A stretch of DNA of 64,000 bases from Lachnospiraceae bacterium oral taxon 500. Its GTDB lineage: Bacteria > Bacillota > Clostridia > Lachnospirales > Vallitaleaceae. A program made the position numbers and the translations under genes. Position 1 is the first letter of the stretch, and every line of letters starts with the position of its first letter. The notes under the pieces are model-generated. The model worked only from the letters and a program-made list of their open reading frames with translations, was not told the DNA's origin and searched no databases. Shown in pieces: positions 17,192 through 26,357 of this stretch. Location of the stretch: the NCBI GenBank assembly GCA_002999035.1, contig CP027241.1, positions 685,001 to 749,000 of the forward strand. The letters are read 5' to 3'.

Positions 17192-17571
17192 GTTTGCTCA
17201 AATTCTTCCGACTGATATAATCCCCAAGCAAACTTTCAACTCGGTCCCGGCGACCAAACAGTCTGCTCCGAGAGGCAGCGAATACAGCGTATTCGCGTTC
17301 GACAACAACGCCAATTTTCTAAAGCAGCCCCTACACTTCCGGCGACCGAGCCGCACGCACTCTAAATTTAAAAATTTCAGTAAAAGTGAAGTGCGTTTTC
17401 AACTCGGTCCCGGCGACCAGGCAGTCTGCTCCGAGAGGCAGCGAATACAGCGTATTCGCGTTCGACAGCAACGCCAATTTTCTAAAGCAGCCCTTGCATT
17501 TCCGGTGACCGAGCATGTTTGCTCAAATTCTTCCGACTGATATAATCCCCAAGCAAACTTTCAACTCGGTC
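17192..17571. repeat. Nested direct repeats with internal hairpins
   Basis: Two identical 55-bp repeats (17192-17246 and 17517-17571) bracket two 117-bp direct repeats (17235-17351 and 17398-17514) that differ at only a few bases. The first 55-bp and 117-bp copies overlap by 12 bp. Each 117-bp unit begins CTCGGTC and ends GACCGAG and holds the hairpin GCGAATAC-AGC-GTATTCGC. The 46-bp spacer carries its own CGCACT/AGTGCG pair. A diverged relative lies at about 50954-51026. There is no convincing gene inside. The array sits between the divergent znuA and lacI-type promoters. Confidence 0.85.
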
Positions 17572-17647
17572 TCACCCCTCCCGCTTTTATGTGATTTGCA
17601 CATTTTTCAAAAGATATTTTTGTTAGTTTTATCTATGTTGCTCACTA

Positions 17648-17677
17648 TTGACATATCCCCCTGCTTTCAACTATAAT
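17648..17677 (+). promoter_or_regulatory. Sigma-A promoter of the LacI-type regulator
   Basis: TTGACA at 17648-17653, an 18-base spacer and TATAAT at 17672-17677, both perfect. The transcript would start near 17684, right at the operator that follows. Confidence 0.85.
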
Positions 17678-17686
17678 ATTATCTAC

Positions 17687-17700
17687 CGGAAACGTTTCCG
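17687..17700 (+). promoter_or_regulatory. LacI-family operator
   Basis: The 14-bp perfect palindrome CGGAAACGTTTCCG has the central CG typical of LacI/GalR and CcpA sites. It overlaps the expected start point, so binding would block transcription. The regulator coded 230 bases downstream is the obvious ligand, which implies self-repression; CcpA binding is an alternative. Confidence 0.8.
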
Positions 17701-17929
17701 TAAACATTTTAACTGACGAAGCAATCGCTTTTCCATATTCGTCCGAATGGTCTTTTTTAGGCTGTTTCCGCCGAGCAGAAAAGGGAAATCTTTTGACAGG
17801 GAAAGTTAAAAGATTACAACTCCGCTCTTTCGGCTGTATGGCTTGGCTTTAAGTTAAACCGACAGCAGACAGGAAAAGTTGAATTATCGTTACAGTTCAG
17901 GCAGATGCATTCTGTTTCAAGGTGGTGTC

Positions 17930-19012
17930 ATGGCAGAAAAACGAGTTACCTTAAAAGATATTGCCCGTGCCAGCGGTTATTCCCTGGTATCGGTGCACCG
18001 CGCGATTAATCGGAAGGATGGAATCAGCGGCGAAGTCAGGCAAAAAATTTTAAAGGCTGCCAAGGATCTGGGTTATACCACCAATTATGTAGCCTCGTCC
18101 TTAAAACGCCGGCAGGTCAATCTGGCTGTGGTTTTGCCGGAAAGTGAGGGCAGCGGCAAATACTACTTCCGCTATATTTGGAAAGGCTGTGAAGCAGCAG
18201 CCGAAGCGGTTTTCGGTTATAATATCAACACCATTCGCCGGACGTTCAGTTCGCGTCGAAACCGGAGCAGCCAGGAGCAAATCGCTATTCTGGAAGAACT
18301 GTATGAACAATGGGGCGACCGCCTGGACGGAATTTTAACCACGCCGGACAGCAATAATACTCAAATTCAGTGCCTTTTAAGCCGTTTCAGCGGGCGGGGA
18401 GTATCTGTCGTTTTAATTGACAATGATTTTAAAGACTGCGGCCGGCTGTGCTGCATTGCCCCCAATGATGCTTATACCGGCCGGCTGGCGGCGGAATTAG
18501 TTGATTTGGTGCTAAACGGCCAAACCGGAACGGTTCTGGTCGCGGCCGGCGACGAACGTTCCTCTTCCCACAAAATGAATGCCGCCGGTTTTGAGGAATA
18601 CTTTCAGAACACCAACCGCGGTATTCGGATAAAATATGTACAAGATGCCGATGACCCGGAGCAAAACCGGCAGCGGCTCCTGAAGTCTCTGCAAACAGAC
18701 CAAACTATCGTCGCCGCTTATTCGGTTCGGGCCGGAAATACTTTGCCGCTTTGCCAGGCAATCAGCGCTTGCCCGCATGGACAAACGATTTTCGCAGTCG
18801 GCAGCGACCTTTTCCCGGAAAGCGCACAAATGCTTCGACGGGGCGTTTTAAAAGCAATTATTTATAAAAATCCGTATGAAAAAGGGTACTTGGGATATTT
18901 TACCTTATTTGAGCATTTAATCAAAGGACAAGCGCCGAAAAGCGACGCCATTCGCGTTAATATTTCCATTATCCTGCGAAATAACCTGCGCTTTTTTGAA
19001 GAATATATTTAA
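17930..19012 (+). CDS. LacI-family transcriptional regulator of amino-sugar use
   Basis: The protein has 360 residues from the ATG at 17930, behind AAGGTGGTG; an upstream ATG in frame lacks a ribosome site. The N-terminal helix-turn-helix (residues about 4-50: VTLKDIARASGYSLVSVHRAI, then hinge YVASSLKRRQ) is followed by a periplasmic-binding-protein-like effector domain. It is transcribed in the same direction as nagB and the transport genes and has a palindromic operator at its promoter, so it probably controls this locus and itself. The effector is likely a phosphorylated amino sugar or an imported sugar, an inference from context. Confidence 0.88.
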   Translation: MAEKRVTLKDIARASGYSLVSVHRAINRKDGISGEVRQKILKAAKDLGYTTNYVASSLKRRQVNLAVVLPESEGSGKYYFRYIWKGCEAAAEAVFGYNINTIRRTFSSRRNRSSQEQIAILEELYEQWGDRLDGILTTPDSNNTQIQCLLSRFSGRGVSVVLIDNDFKDCGRLCCIAPNDAYTGRLAAELVDLVLNGQTGTVLVAAGDERSSSHKMNAAGFEEYFQNTNRGIRIKYVQDADDPEQNRQRLLKSLQTDQTIVAAYSVRAGNTLPLCQAISACPHGQTIFAVGSDLFPESAQMLRRGVLKAIIYKNPYEKGYLGYFTLFEHLIKGQAPKSDAIRVNISIILRNNLRFFEEYI

Positions 19013-19223
19013 CCTGACGAAAACCCCGCTTTTTGCGCGGCTGAGCCAAGTAATTACTGCCGCCAAATAAAGAGCCGTTCTGACAAACTCAACAACTTTC
19101 CTGCGATGATCAGAACCGTCTTTTTCAGGCAGAACACCCGCCCGGACAAAAAGCAAATCTTTCAATCAGAGGAACGTTGAGTTGAGCAACAAATGAAAAA
19201 CAAAACTTTAAAAGGAGGTTTTT

Positions 19224-19970
19224 ATGAATATTAACATTAATATCGCACCCACTCCCCGCGAGCTGGGAGAGCGCGCCGCTGCTGCTATTGCCGGACTCCT
19301 GCGCGCCGCTGTGGACAAACAGGGACAGGCCCGGATTATTCTTTCCACCGGCGCTTCTCAGTTTGACACACTAAAGGCTTTACTGGAGCTTGACGTGCCC
19401 TGGGAAAAAGTTGAAATGTTTCATCTAGATGAATATGTCGGCCTGCCGGAAAGTCATATCGCCAGCTTCCGCAAATACCTAAAGGAGCGCTTTGTGAGTA
19501 AAGTTCAATTAAAAGCCGCTCACTTTGTCAGCGGCGAGGGCGACATCAACGCCAACATCTCCCGCTTGACCGAAGAACTTTTAAAACTGCCGGTTGACAT
19601 CGGCGTAATCGGCATTGGCGAAAACGGCCATATTGCTTTTAATGACCCGCCGGCTGATTTTGATACGGATGCCGCTTATAAAGTGGTAACTTTAGACGAG
19701 CGCTGCCGTCGGCAGCAGGTAGGCGAAGGCTGGTTTGAGCGGATAGAAGACGTGCCGCAGCAGGCGATTACCATGTGCGTTAAGCAAATCATGGCCTGCC
19801 GCCACATTATTACCGCTGCGCCGCATGCTGTCAAAGCCGAAGCTATTTGGAACACCATCACCCAACCGGTCAGTCCCGAGGTTCCGGCCACGATTTTAAA
19901 AATGCATCCTGACTGGCAGCTGTTTATTGACGATGCTTCCGCCGCGAAATTAACCGCCGGAAGGGCTTAA
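19224..19970 (+). CDS. nagB: Glucosamine-6-phosphate deaminase
   Basis: A 248-residue protein of normal family length. It turns glucosamine-6-phosphate into fructose-6-phosphate and ammonia. Motifs include LSTGASQ near residue 41, the FHLDEYVGL segment with the catalytic Asp, and GIGENGHIAFNDPPADF with the active-site Asp and His. The start follows AAAGGAGGTTTTT. The allosteric residues of the E. coli enzyme could not be judged. It lies 211 bp after the regulator and works with nagA at 27.2 kb. Confidence 0.95.
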   Translation: MNININIAPTPRELGERAAAAIAGLLRAAVDKQGQARIILSTGASQFDTLKALLELDVPWEKVEMFHLDEYVGLPESHIASFRKYLKERFVSKVQLKAAHFVSGEGDINANISRLTEELLKLPVDIGVIGIGENGHIAFNDPPADFDTDAAYKVVTLDERCRRQQVGEGWFERIEDVPQQAITMCVKQIMACRHIITAAPHAVKAEAIWNTITQPVSPEVPATILKMHPDWQLFIDDASAAKLTAGRA

Positions 19971-20138
19971 ATCCAGCCGGTTAAAAGCTGCTTAAATCTC
20001 CGGTATTTTCCGGCTGACTATTGTGCCGGATAAAACGCTGACCGAAAAACAAAATATATAAAGAATGATTATTACCCTTAAATAACTAACCAGTTATTTA
20101 TATATTTGATTTTTTCTATTCCATGAAAAGAGGCTGCT

Positions 20139-21176
20139 ATGAAAAAAAGAAACTTTTCCATGACCGAATACTGGAACAGCAAAGCCGAGGTACATGTACC
20201 CCTGCTGTCCTTCGGCCGGCATGATAATACCGACTGGCGTCTTTGGCAGCAAAAAGCCAGGGAAAAACTAATTGCCCTGCTGGGCGAACTCCCCGCCAAA
20301 GTGCCGCTAGAACCGGAAGTTGTTTATTCCGTCCAGGAAGACGATATTATCCGGGAACGAGTCATTTTTGACGTTGAGGAAAATATGTCCATCCCCTGCT
20401 TTGTTCTGCGGCCGCAGTCAATGCCCGCCACCAAAAAGAACCCGGCCATTATTTGCTGCAACGGTCATCCCGCCCATCTGGGCAAAGATCCGGTTGCCGG
20501 AATGCGTTGCGAGGATGAGCACTGCGAGGCAATCCGGCAAATGAATTACGATTATGGCCTGCAAATGGCTAAAAAAGGATATCTGACTATTATCCCGGAA
20601 CTTCGCGGCTTCGGCGAACGGCGGGACGGGATTGATCCTTTTCCCGGCCGGGATGCCTGCAATGTCAATTTTATTAAGGGCGCTCTGTTCGGCTGTTATA
20701 TGCTGGGCCTGAACGTTTGGGATATCATGCGAACCGTTGATTATCTGGAAACCAGAGCCGAAGTTGACCCCAAGCGAATCGGCATGATGGGGCTTAGCTA
20801 CGGAGGCACCATGACCGCTTTTACGACAGCGGTTGAGCCTCGGATTGCCGCTGCCGATGTGATGGGTTATATTAATCCATGGTCTGAGTTTGCCGTAAAA
20901 AGAGCCAACTTTTGCGGTATTCAACTGCTGCCGGAGATTTATAAATATTTTGAGACTCACGATATTGCCGGTTTAATCGCTCCCCGGCCGCTGCTTCTGG
21001 AAATGGGCATTTACGACGATTGCTTTTATATTCAGGATCAGCTGGCCAGCAGCGAACAAGTCAAAACCATTTATGATGCAGCCGGCTCCGGCGACCGCTT
21101 CTGGCGGGATATCCATGCCGGCGGCCACCGTTTTGCCGGTAATAAGGCCTTTGATTTCTTTGAGAAATATCTTTAA
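20139..21176 (+). CDS. Alpha/beta hydrolase, probable carbohydrate esterase
   Basis: A 345-residue hydrolase of the dienelactone-hydrolase/acetyl-xylan-esterase-like group. The nucleophile Ser lies in GLSYGGTMT near residue 226, the acid is probably in EMGIYDDCF and the His in AGGHRF near the C-terminus. It has no signal peptide, so it acts inside the cell. Between nagB and a sugar kinase, removal of an acetyl or other acyl group from an imported glycan is likely. The ribosome site (AGAGG) is weak. Substrate cannot be fixed from sequence. Confidence 0.8.
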   Translation: MKKRNFSMTEYWNSKAEVHVPLLSFGRHDNTDWRLWQQKAREKLIALLGELPAKVPLEPEVVYSVQEDDIIRERVIFDVEENMSIPCFVLRPQSMPATKKNPAIICCNGHPAHLGKDPVAGMRCEDEHCEAIRQMNYDYGLQMAKKGYLTIIPELRGFGERRDGIDPFPGRDACNVNFIKGALFGCYMLGLNVWDIMRTVDYLETRAEVDPKRIGMMGLSYGGTMTAFTTAVEPRIAAADVMGYINPWSEFAVKRANFCGIQLLPEIYKYFETHDIAGLIAPRPLLLEMGIYDDCFYIQDQLASSEQVKTIYDAAGSGDRFWRDIHAGGHRFAGNKAFDFFEKYL

Positions 21177-21288
21177 ATTTTCCGGAGATTTTATTTGCCA
21201 AACAGCAAAAATCTCCCTGTAACGAACACCGCAGCAGGCGCCTGCAAAGGCCGCGCTGAAAATACACTGGCCGATTAAGGAGGTATTC

Positions 21289-22308
21289 ATGCCCGCGATA
21301 CCTATATCAAAACAATTTAATTTTCCAGTTTCTTCCGCAAACCCGATATTTTTCTTAGGTGTTGATGCCGGCGGCAGCAAGACTGACGCGCTGATTACTG
21401 ATCAGGCCGGAACTGTCTTAGGCAGCGGCCGCTCCGGCTGCGGCAATCATCAGTTGGGCGCGGAAGCAGCTGCCCGCAATATTGAAGCCGCAGTCAATCA
21501 GGCTTTGCACTCAGCCGGTTTAACGAAGGATGCGATTGCTTTTGCCTTCTTTGGCCTGGCCGGTGCTGACCGGCCGGCGGATTACTCTATTTTACGGCCC
21601 CTCATTGCCAAGCTGGGGTTTGCCCGCTGGCAAATCGAATGCGACACCATGATTGCACTTCGAGCCGCCAGCCGTTTTCCCTACGGAGTGGTTCTGATCT
21701 GCGGCACGGGAATTAATTGTGCGGCTCGTTCCGTTTCCGGTACTGAAATCCAAATTGGCGGCCTGGGCGAGCTGTATGGCGACTTCGGTGGCGGGCAAAG
21801 CTTAGCCAACGACGGTTTTCGGGCAGTGATTCGGGCTTGGGATGGCCGGGAAGCCCCGACGGAACTGACCGGCATTTTTCTGCAAACTTTAAATTATCCG
21901 GATGTCGAAACGATGCGCGATGATTTTTTAGACCACAATTATCAAAACGTGCCGCTGACCGTCGTTCCTCCGCTTTTGCGGCTGGCGGCCGAAGGTGATC
22001 CGGCTGCTCGGGCGATTGCCTGCCGTCAGGGCAAGGAGCTGGCTTTGTCCGCTCAAACCGCCATCCGCCGCTCCAATCTGCAAAACGAGGATTTTGATGT
22101 GGTTTTAGCCGGCAGTGTTGTCGTCAAAGGGCCGGATGCCTATCTGCGGGATATTATTGCCGAGGAAGTGACGGCTTTGGCGCCTTTGGCCAAAATAGTC
22201 AAATTAACCGCACCGCCTGTTATCGGCGCAGTTTTACGGGCCATGGACGAAGCCGGCACCGCTGTTAATCCGGCAGTATTGGAAAGTTTAAAAAATGTAA
22301 CCCTTTAA
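21289..22308 (+). CDS. BadF/BadG-family kinase, probable N-acetylglucosamine kinase
   Basis: A 339-residue ASKHA-fold kinase. The phosphate-1 loop is GVDAGGSKTDALITD near residue 24, phosphate-2 is LICGTGINCAA and the adenosine motif is VVLAGSVVVKG. Members of this family in Gram-positive amino-sugar operons phosphorylate GlcNAc or related sugars with ATP. That is what an ABC-type importer needs, because the sugar enters unphosphorylated. The start at 21289 follows TAAGGAGGTATTC. A disaccharide kinase serving the adjacent GH4 enzyme is an alternative. Confidence 0.85.
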   Translation: MPAIPISKQFNFPVSSANPIFFLGVDAGGSKTDALITDQAGTVLGSGRSGCGNHQLGAEAAARNIEAAVNQALHSAGLTKDAIAFAFFGLAGADRPADYSILRPLIAKLGFARWQIECDTMIALRAASRFPYGVVLICGTGINCAARSVSGTEIQIGGLGELYGDFGGGQSLANDGFRAVIRAWDGREAPTELTGIFLQTLNYPDVETMRDDFLDHNYQNVPLTVVPPLLRLAAEGDPAARAIACRQGKELALSAQTAIRRSNLQNEDFDVVLAGSVVVKGPDAYLRDIIAEEVTALAPLAKIVKLTAPPVIGAVLRAMDEAGTAVNPAVLESLKNVTL

Positions 22309-22377
22309 GTCAGTTACTCCACCCTAAACCAGCAAGTTTCGATTGCTTCTTCTGCAATCGCCGAAAGGAAAATGATT

Positions 22378-23685
22378 ATGCCTAAAAAAGAACATTTAAA
22401 AGTTGTCGTTATCGGCGGCGGCTCTTCTTATACGCCTGAATTGATTGAAGGACTTATTCTTCATGCCGCTACTTTACCAGTCAAAGAATTGCATTTGATT
22501 GATGTTGAGGCCGGCCGCGAAAAATTAGAAATTATTACCGCTTTGACTAAACGGATGTTGACCAAAGCCGGCTCCGATATTCGCGTTTTTTCTTCCCTTG
22601 ACAGACGCAGCGCCCTGCCTGATGCCGATTTTGTGCTGACTCAAATTCGGGTCGGCCAGATGCCGGCTCGAACCCTGGATGAAGAAATCCCGCTTTCTTT
22701 CGGCGTTCTGGGTCAGGAAACAACCGGTGTCGGCGGAATGATGTGCGGGCTGCGGACTATCCCGGTTCTGCTCGACATCTGCCGGGATATGGAGGAACTT
22801 TGCCCCGACGCCTGGCTGATCAATTTTGCAAATCCCTCCGGTATGGTAACCGAAGCCATTCTGCGGCACTCCAAGATCAAAGCCATCGGCCTGTGTAATG
22901 CTCCGCTTGGTTTCAAAAAAGCGGCAGCGGCCATGCTCAATGTCGATGAAGCCGAGGTTTCTCCTGAATTTGTCGGCTTAAATCATCTGCACTGGGTCGG
23001 CTCAGTTCTGCATAACGGCAAAGAGTGTATTGACACACTGTTAGACGGGCGCTATCAGTCCTACACCGCTGCCAACGTATCCGGCATCGGCTGGGAAAAT
23101 GAGTTTATTCAGGCTCTGCGGGCAATCCCGTCTTATTATCTGCGGTATTATTATATGAAAGAAGAAATGCTGAATGATATGCTGCGCGAGTACGCCGCCG
23201 GCGAAATCCGTTCGCATAAAGTCAAAGCCATCGAGGAACGCCTTTTCCGTATGTACGCCGACCCTGAACTAAAAGAAAAACCGGAAGAACTTTCTTTCCG
23301 CGGCGGCGCCTACTATTCGGAAGCAGCCATCCGGCTTCTGGACGCAATTTACAATGACCGCCGGGAAATTCATGCCGTCAATGTACAAAATCAGGGCATG
23401 CTGCCCTTCCTGGATGACGCTGCCTCCATTGAGATCAACTGCATCGTCGGCGCAGACGGTGCCGTCCCGGTTAAGCCCAGATGCATTCCGCAAGGCATCA
23501 GCGGTTTAATTCGGACTGTCAAAGAATATGAAAGCCTGACTATTGAAGCCGCCGTTGAAGGCAGCCGGTCCAAAGCCCTGCTGGCGATGGGAATTCATCC
23601 TTTGATCCCAACGACTTCGATTACGCCCAAGCTGCTGGACGCTTTACTGACCGCCAATAAAGCTTATTTACCTAATTTTCAGTAA
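22378..23685 (+). CDS. GH4 family 6-phospho-beta-glucosidase-like enzyme
   Basis: The protein has 435 residues from the ATG at 22378, eight bases after AAAGGA; an ATG two codons earlier is too close. It is a GH4 enzyme: NAD-binding VVVIGGGSSYTPEL, then NFANPSGMVTEAI, GLCNAPLGF with the metal-site Cys and VGLNHLHWVG. GH4 enzymes use NAD+ and Mn2+. The CN-x-P form is that of the 6-phospho-beta-glucosidase/chitobiose subgroup, not of alpha-glucuronidases. In an ABC locus a phosphorylated disaccharide would have to come from a kinase, possibly the gene before it. Confidence 0.88.
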   Translation: MPKKEHLKVVVIGGGSSYTPELIEGLILHAATLPVKELHLIDVEAGREKLEIITALTKRMLTKAGSDIRVFSSLDRRSALPDADFVLTQIRVGQMPARTLDEEIPLSFGVLGQETTGVGGMMCGLRTIPVLLDICRDMEELCPDAWLINFANPSGMVTEAILRHSKIKAIGLCNAPLGFKKAAAAMLNVDEAEVSPEFVGLNHLHWVGSVLHNGKECIDTLLDGRYQSYTAANVSGIGWENEFIQALRAIPSYYLRYYYMKEEMLNDMLREYAAGEIRSHKVKAIEERLFRMYADPELKEKPEELSFRGGAYYSEAAIRLLDAIYNDRREIHAVNVQNQGMLPFLDDAASIEINCIVGADGAVPVKPRCIPQGISGLIRTVKEYESLTIEAAVEGSRSKALLAMGIHPLIPTTSITPKLLDALLTANKAYLPNFQ

Positions 23686-23697
23686 TTTTCAAATAGC

Positions 23698-23884
23698 CTC
23701 CGAGCACTTAATGGCGCCGGTTCAAGCGCCGCCCAGCACTCGGAGAGCAGATAAGTATGTCACTTGGCTTTCGTCCGTGCCAAACGCCCGGTCGAACCAG
23801 GTAAATAAATAAACATCCATACCTAACGGTTGGGAACATTTTCCAAACCGGTCGGGTCATCGCGAGGAGGGATGCGAAAGTCAA
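23698..23884. repeat. Hairpin-rich stretch between GH4 gene and binding protein
   Basis: CTCCGAG (23698-23704) pairs with CTCGGAG (23739-23745) around an inner GGCGC/GCGCC stem. Farther on, CGGTTGGGAA and TTCCAAACCG form a second hairpin flanked by loose inverted copies of GGCTTTCGTCC. There is no T run, so it is more likely a structured repeat or attenuator than a clean terminator. No gene is visible in 23686-24008. Confidence 0.55.
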
Positions 23885-24008
23885 ATATTTTACCGCTGTT
23901 ATTGTCAAAAGATATAAGCGTCAAAAGATCCAAAATCTCTGACATTGGATTTTTAGACTTTCGGCACTTGTATCACCAAAGAACAAAATGAAAATCAGGA
24001 GGGAATTT

Positions 24009-25382
24009 ATGAAAAAGAACATTCATTTTCTGCTTGGGATTTTGCTGTCCCTGACCATCGTTCTGTCAGCTTGCTCCGGCACAACCCAGCAGCCCAAAAC
24101 CGACACCACGGAAACGAAACAGACCGCTGATGAAAAAAAAGAGGAAAAGCCGGAAACAACGGAAAAAACAACAGAAGCCAAAACTCCGGTCACTCTGACC
24201 GTCAGCTGGTGGGGAACCGATACCCGTCATGCCGCCCTGCAAAGTGCGATTGACCGCTTTATGCAAACCTATGATTGGATTAAAGTCGAAAGCACTTTTT
24301 CCGGTTGGGACGGTTATCATGACAAATTGACAGTTCAGCTCAGCACCGGCAATGCACCGGATCTCTTTGCCTTTGGCCGGGGATTCGCGCAGCAGTACGG
24401 CGCAGGCGATACCTTAATCAACTATTTGGATCATTCGGCCGCGCTTCCGTATTTCAGCGAAATTCAGGCCAACCTGAAAAATCCTTATCAGACCGTAAAC
24501 GGCCGGGTCATCGGTCTGTCTACCGGAATTTCTACTTTAGCGGTACTTTATAATAAGAAGCATTTTGATGCCGCCGGAGTAGAATATCCGAGCGACAACG
24601 AATCCTGGGTTTCCTTAAGCGAAAAATGGCAAAAGGTTCACGCCGCTTTGCCGGAAATTTACGGTGATAACGGCTGGATGTATATGCCCGATATTTTTCC
24701 GCTGATGATGAAGCAGCTGGGACAGGAAATCTATGATGTATCAGCTGATCCGGCGAAAGTAACCATTGATTTTGATGCAGCCAATAAAATCTGGAGCTGG
24801 AACGAAGCCTTATGGGAAAACGGCACGATTGCTCGCGACAGCAGCGATACCATTGGGTTTGAAGCCGGTAATCTGGCATCCACCTTATCCGCTTCTTCTG
24901 TTATTCCCAATACCAAAAACCAAACCGAAGATCCGCTGGGTTTTGCCGTAATTCCGAAAACCTTTGACGGCAGCGGCAAAAAAATCGCCAATCCTCCGGT
25001 TCCCGGCGGACTGTGGGGAATCCCGTCCAGTTCCAAGCATATTGACGAAGCTTTAATGCTCCTTAATTTCCTGCAAACCGATCCGGAAGCAGTCAAAGCA
25101 ATCGGTACTCAATTCGGCGTTCCGTCCGTTCCGTCTTCGCTGAAACTTTTGCAAGACAATCTGGAAGCCGGAAGTCTGGAATACGAAATGCTGGATCTGG
25201 TACAAAGAAGCCAGGCCGATATTGATGAAATCTGGAGTCTGCCTATGCCGAAAGGCTATTCTCAGGCGTTAGAGGCTTATCAGGTTGAAATGGAACGTTA
25301 TATTTTCCACGATATTGATAAAGACACCTTTATCAAAAACGCACAAGAGGTTATGAATCAGGCTATTATCTCCGCTGACTAA
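24009..25382 (+). CDS. Sugar ABC transporter substrate-binding lipoprotein
   Basis: The protein has 457 residues from the ATG at 24009, behind GGAGGG. The signal peptide ends in the lipobox LSAC with Cys22, followed by a Thr/Lys/Glu-rich tether to about residue 63. The rest is a cluster-B (family 1) binding protein with the signature LTVSWWGTDTRHAALQSAIDRFM and KLTVQLSTGNAPDLFA. It would deliver a sugar or oligosaccharide to the two permeases downstream. No ATPase gene lies here; such CUT1 systems often share an MsmK-type ATPase coded elsewhere. Confidence 0.92.
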   Translation: MKKNIHFLLGILLSLTIVLSACSGTTQQPKTDTTETKQTADEKKEEKPETTEKTTEAKTPVTLTVSWWGTDTRHAALQSAIDRFMQTYDWIKVESTFSGWDGYHDKLTVQLSTGNAPDLFAFGRGFAQQYGAGDTLINYLDHSAALPYFSEIQANLKNPYQTVNGRVIGLSTGISTLAVLYNKKHFDAAGVEYPSDNESWVSLSEKWQKVHAALPEIYGDNGWMYMPDIFPLMMKQLGQEIYDVSADPAKVTIDFDAANKIWSWNEALWENGTIARDSSDTIGFEAGNLASTLSASSVIPNTKNQTEDPLGFAVIPKTFDGSGKKIANPPVPGGLWGIPSSSKHIDEALMLLNFLQTDPEAVKAIGTQFGVPSVPSSLKLLQDNLEAGSLEYEMLDLVQRSQADIDEIWSLPMPKGYSQALEAYQVEMERYIFHDIDKDTFIKNAQEVMNQAIISAD

Positions 25383-25388
25383 ACGCAA

Positions 25389-25438
25389 GGCCGGACCGGG
25401 GAGCCGCCGTTTACCGAAAAACGGCGGCTCCCCCGGCC
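25389..25438 (+). terminator. Large hairpin between binding protein and permease genes
   Basis: A perfect 15-bp stem (25398-25412 with 25419-25433) with a six-base loop, extended by GGCCGG/CCGGCC, and followed by seven A rather than T. Such a structure just after the binding-protein gene usually stabilises that message and lowers permease expression. Confidence 0.75.
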
Positions 25439-25460
25439 CAAAAAAACAGGAGGCTTTTCT

Positions 25461-26357
25461 ATGAAACGACGAAGTGTCCGGACAAACCTGACCGGCTATC
25501 TTTTTATTTCACCCTGGCTGATCAGTTTATTGGTATTTACCCTGCTGCCGACTTTATGGTCACTGTATTTATCCTTTACCAATTACAGTTTACTCTCACA
25601 GCCCAAGTTTATCGGTTTAGAAAATTATATTAATATGTTTCAAAATCCCACTTTTTGGAAATCTTTAAAGGTAACGGCTACCTATGCGCTTTTATCGGTT
25701 CCGCTGCACATTATTACCGCGCTTTTAGCGGCACTGGCGCTCTATCGAAAAAAACCGGGCATCGGTATTTACCGGACGATCTTTTATGTTCCGTCTTTTA
25801 TCGGCGGATCGGTCGGCGTGGCTGTGATGTGGCGCATGATTTTCAGCGACAGCGGCTTTATTAATTCTTTTTTAGTCAGTATGGGTCTGGAAAAGATGAA
25901 GTTTTTTAACAGTCTTTCCAACGCGCTTTACACCTTGGTGGCAATTCAAACCTGGGTTCTGGGTACCGCCATGCTGATCTTTATTGCCGGCCTGCAGCAG
26001 GTGCCGCAGGAGCTTTATGAATCGGCTACGATTGACGGCGCGGGTCGGGTCCGCAAGTTCTTTTCCATTACTCTGCCACTGATTTCGCCGATGGTTTTGT
26101 ATAATTTGATTCTGGGCATCATTAACGCCATGCAGGTCTTTACCAGCGGCTTTGTCATCACCAAGGGCGGCCCGGCCAAATCAACTTATTTTTATGTGCT
26201 TTACCTTTACGAGGAAGCGTTTAAATATCACAATATGGGCTATGCTTCCGCTCTGGCTTGGATCCTTTTCCTGCTGATCTTTGTCCTGACGCTGATCGTC
26301 CTTCGAGTCTCTAAGCAAATGGTCTACTATGAAACGGACCAGAAACGAGGTGCTTAA
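25461..26357 (+). CDS. Sugar ABC transporter permease, MalF-like
   Basis: A 298-residue CUT1 permease with six helices. The EAA loop, YESATIDGAGRVRKFFSITLPLISP near residue 190, is the contact site for the ATPase. The start follows CAGGAGGCTTTTCT. The stop overlaps the next start (TAATG). With the second permease it forms the membrane part of the amino-sugar importer. Confidence 0.93.
   Translation: MKRRSVRTNLTGYLFISPWLISLLVFTLLPTLWSLYLSFTNYSLLSQPKFIGLENYINMFQNPTFWKSLKVTATYALLSVPLHIITALLAALALYRKKPGIGIYRTIFYVPSFIGGSVGVAVMWRMIFSDSGFINSFLVSMGLEKMKFFNSLSNALYTLVAIQTWVLGTAMLIFIAGLQQVPQELYESATIDGAGRVRKFFSITLPLISPMVLYNLILGIINAMQVFTSGFVITKGGPAKSTYFYVLYLYEEAFKYHNMGYASALAWILFLLIFVLTLIVLRVSKQMVYYETDQKRGA

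Noticed and set aside
17178-17540. Plus-strand reading frame across the nested repeats
   Set aside because: Its protein repeats only because the DNA does; there is no ribosome site and hairpins fill the frame.
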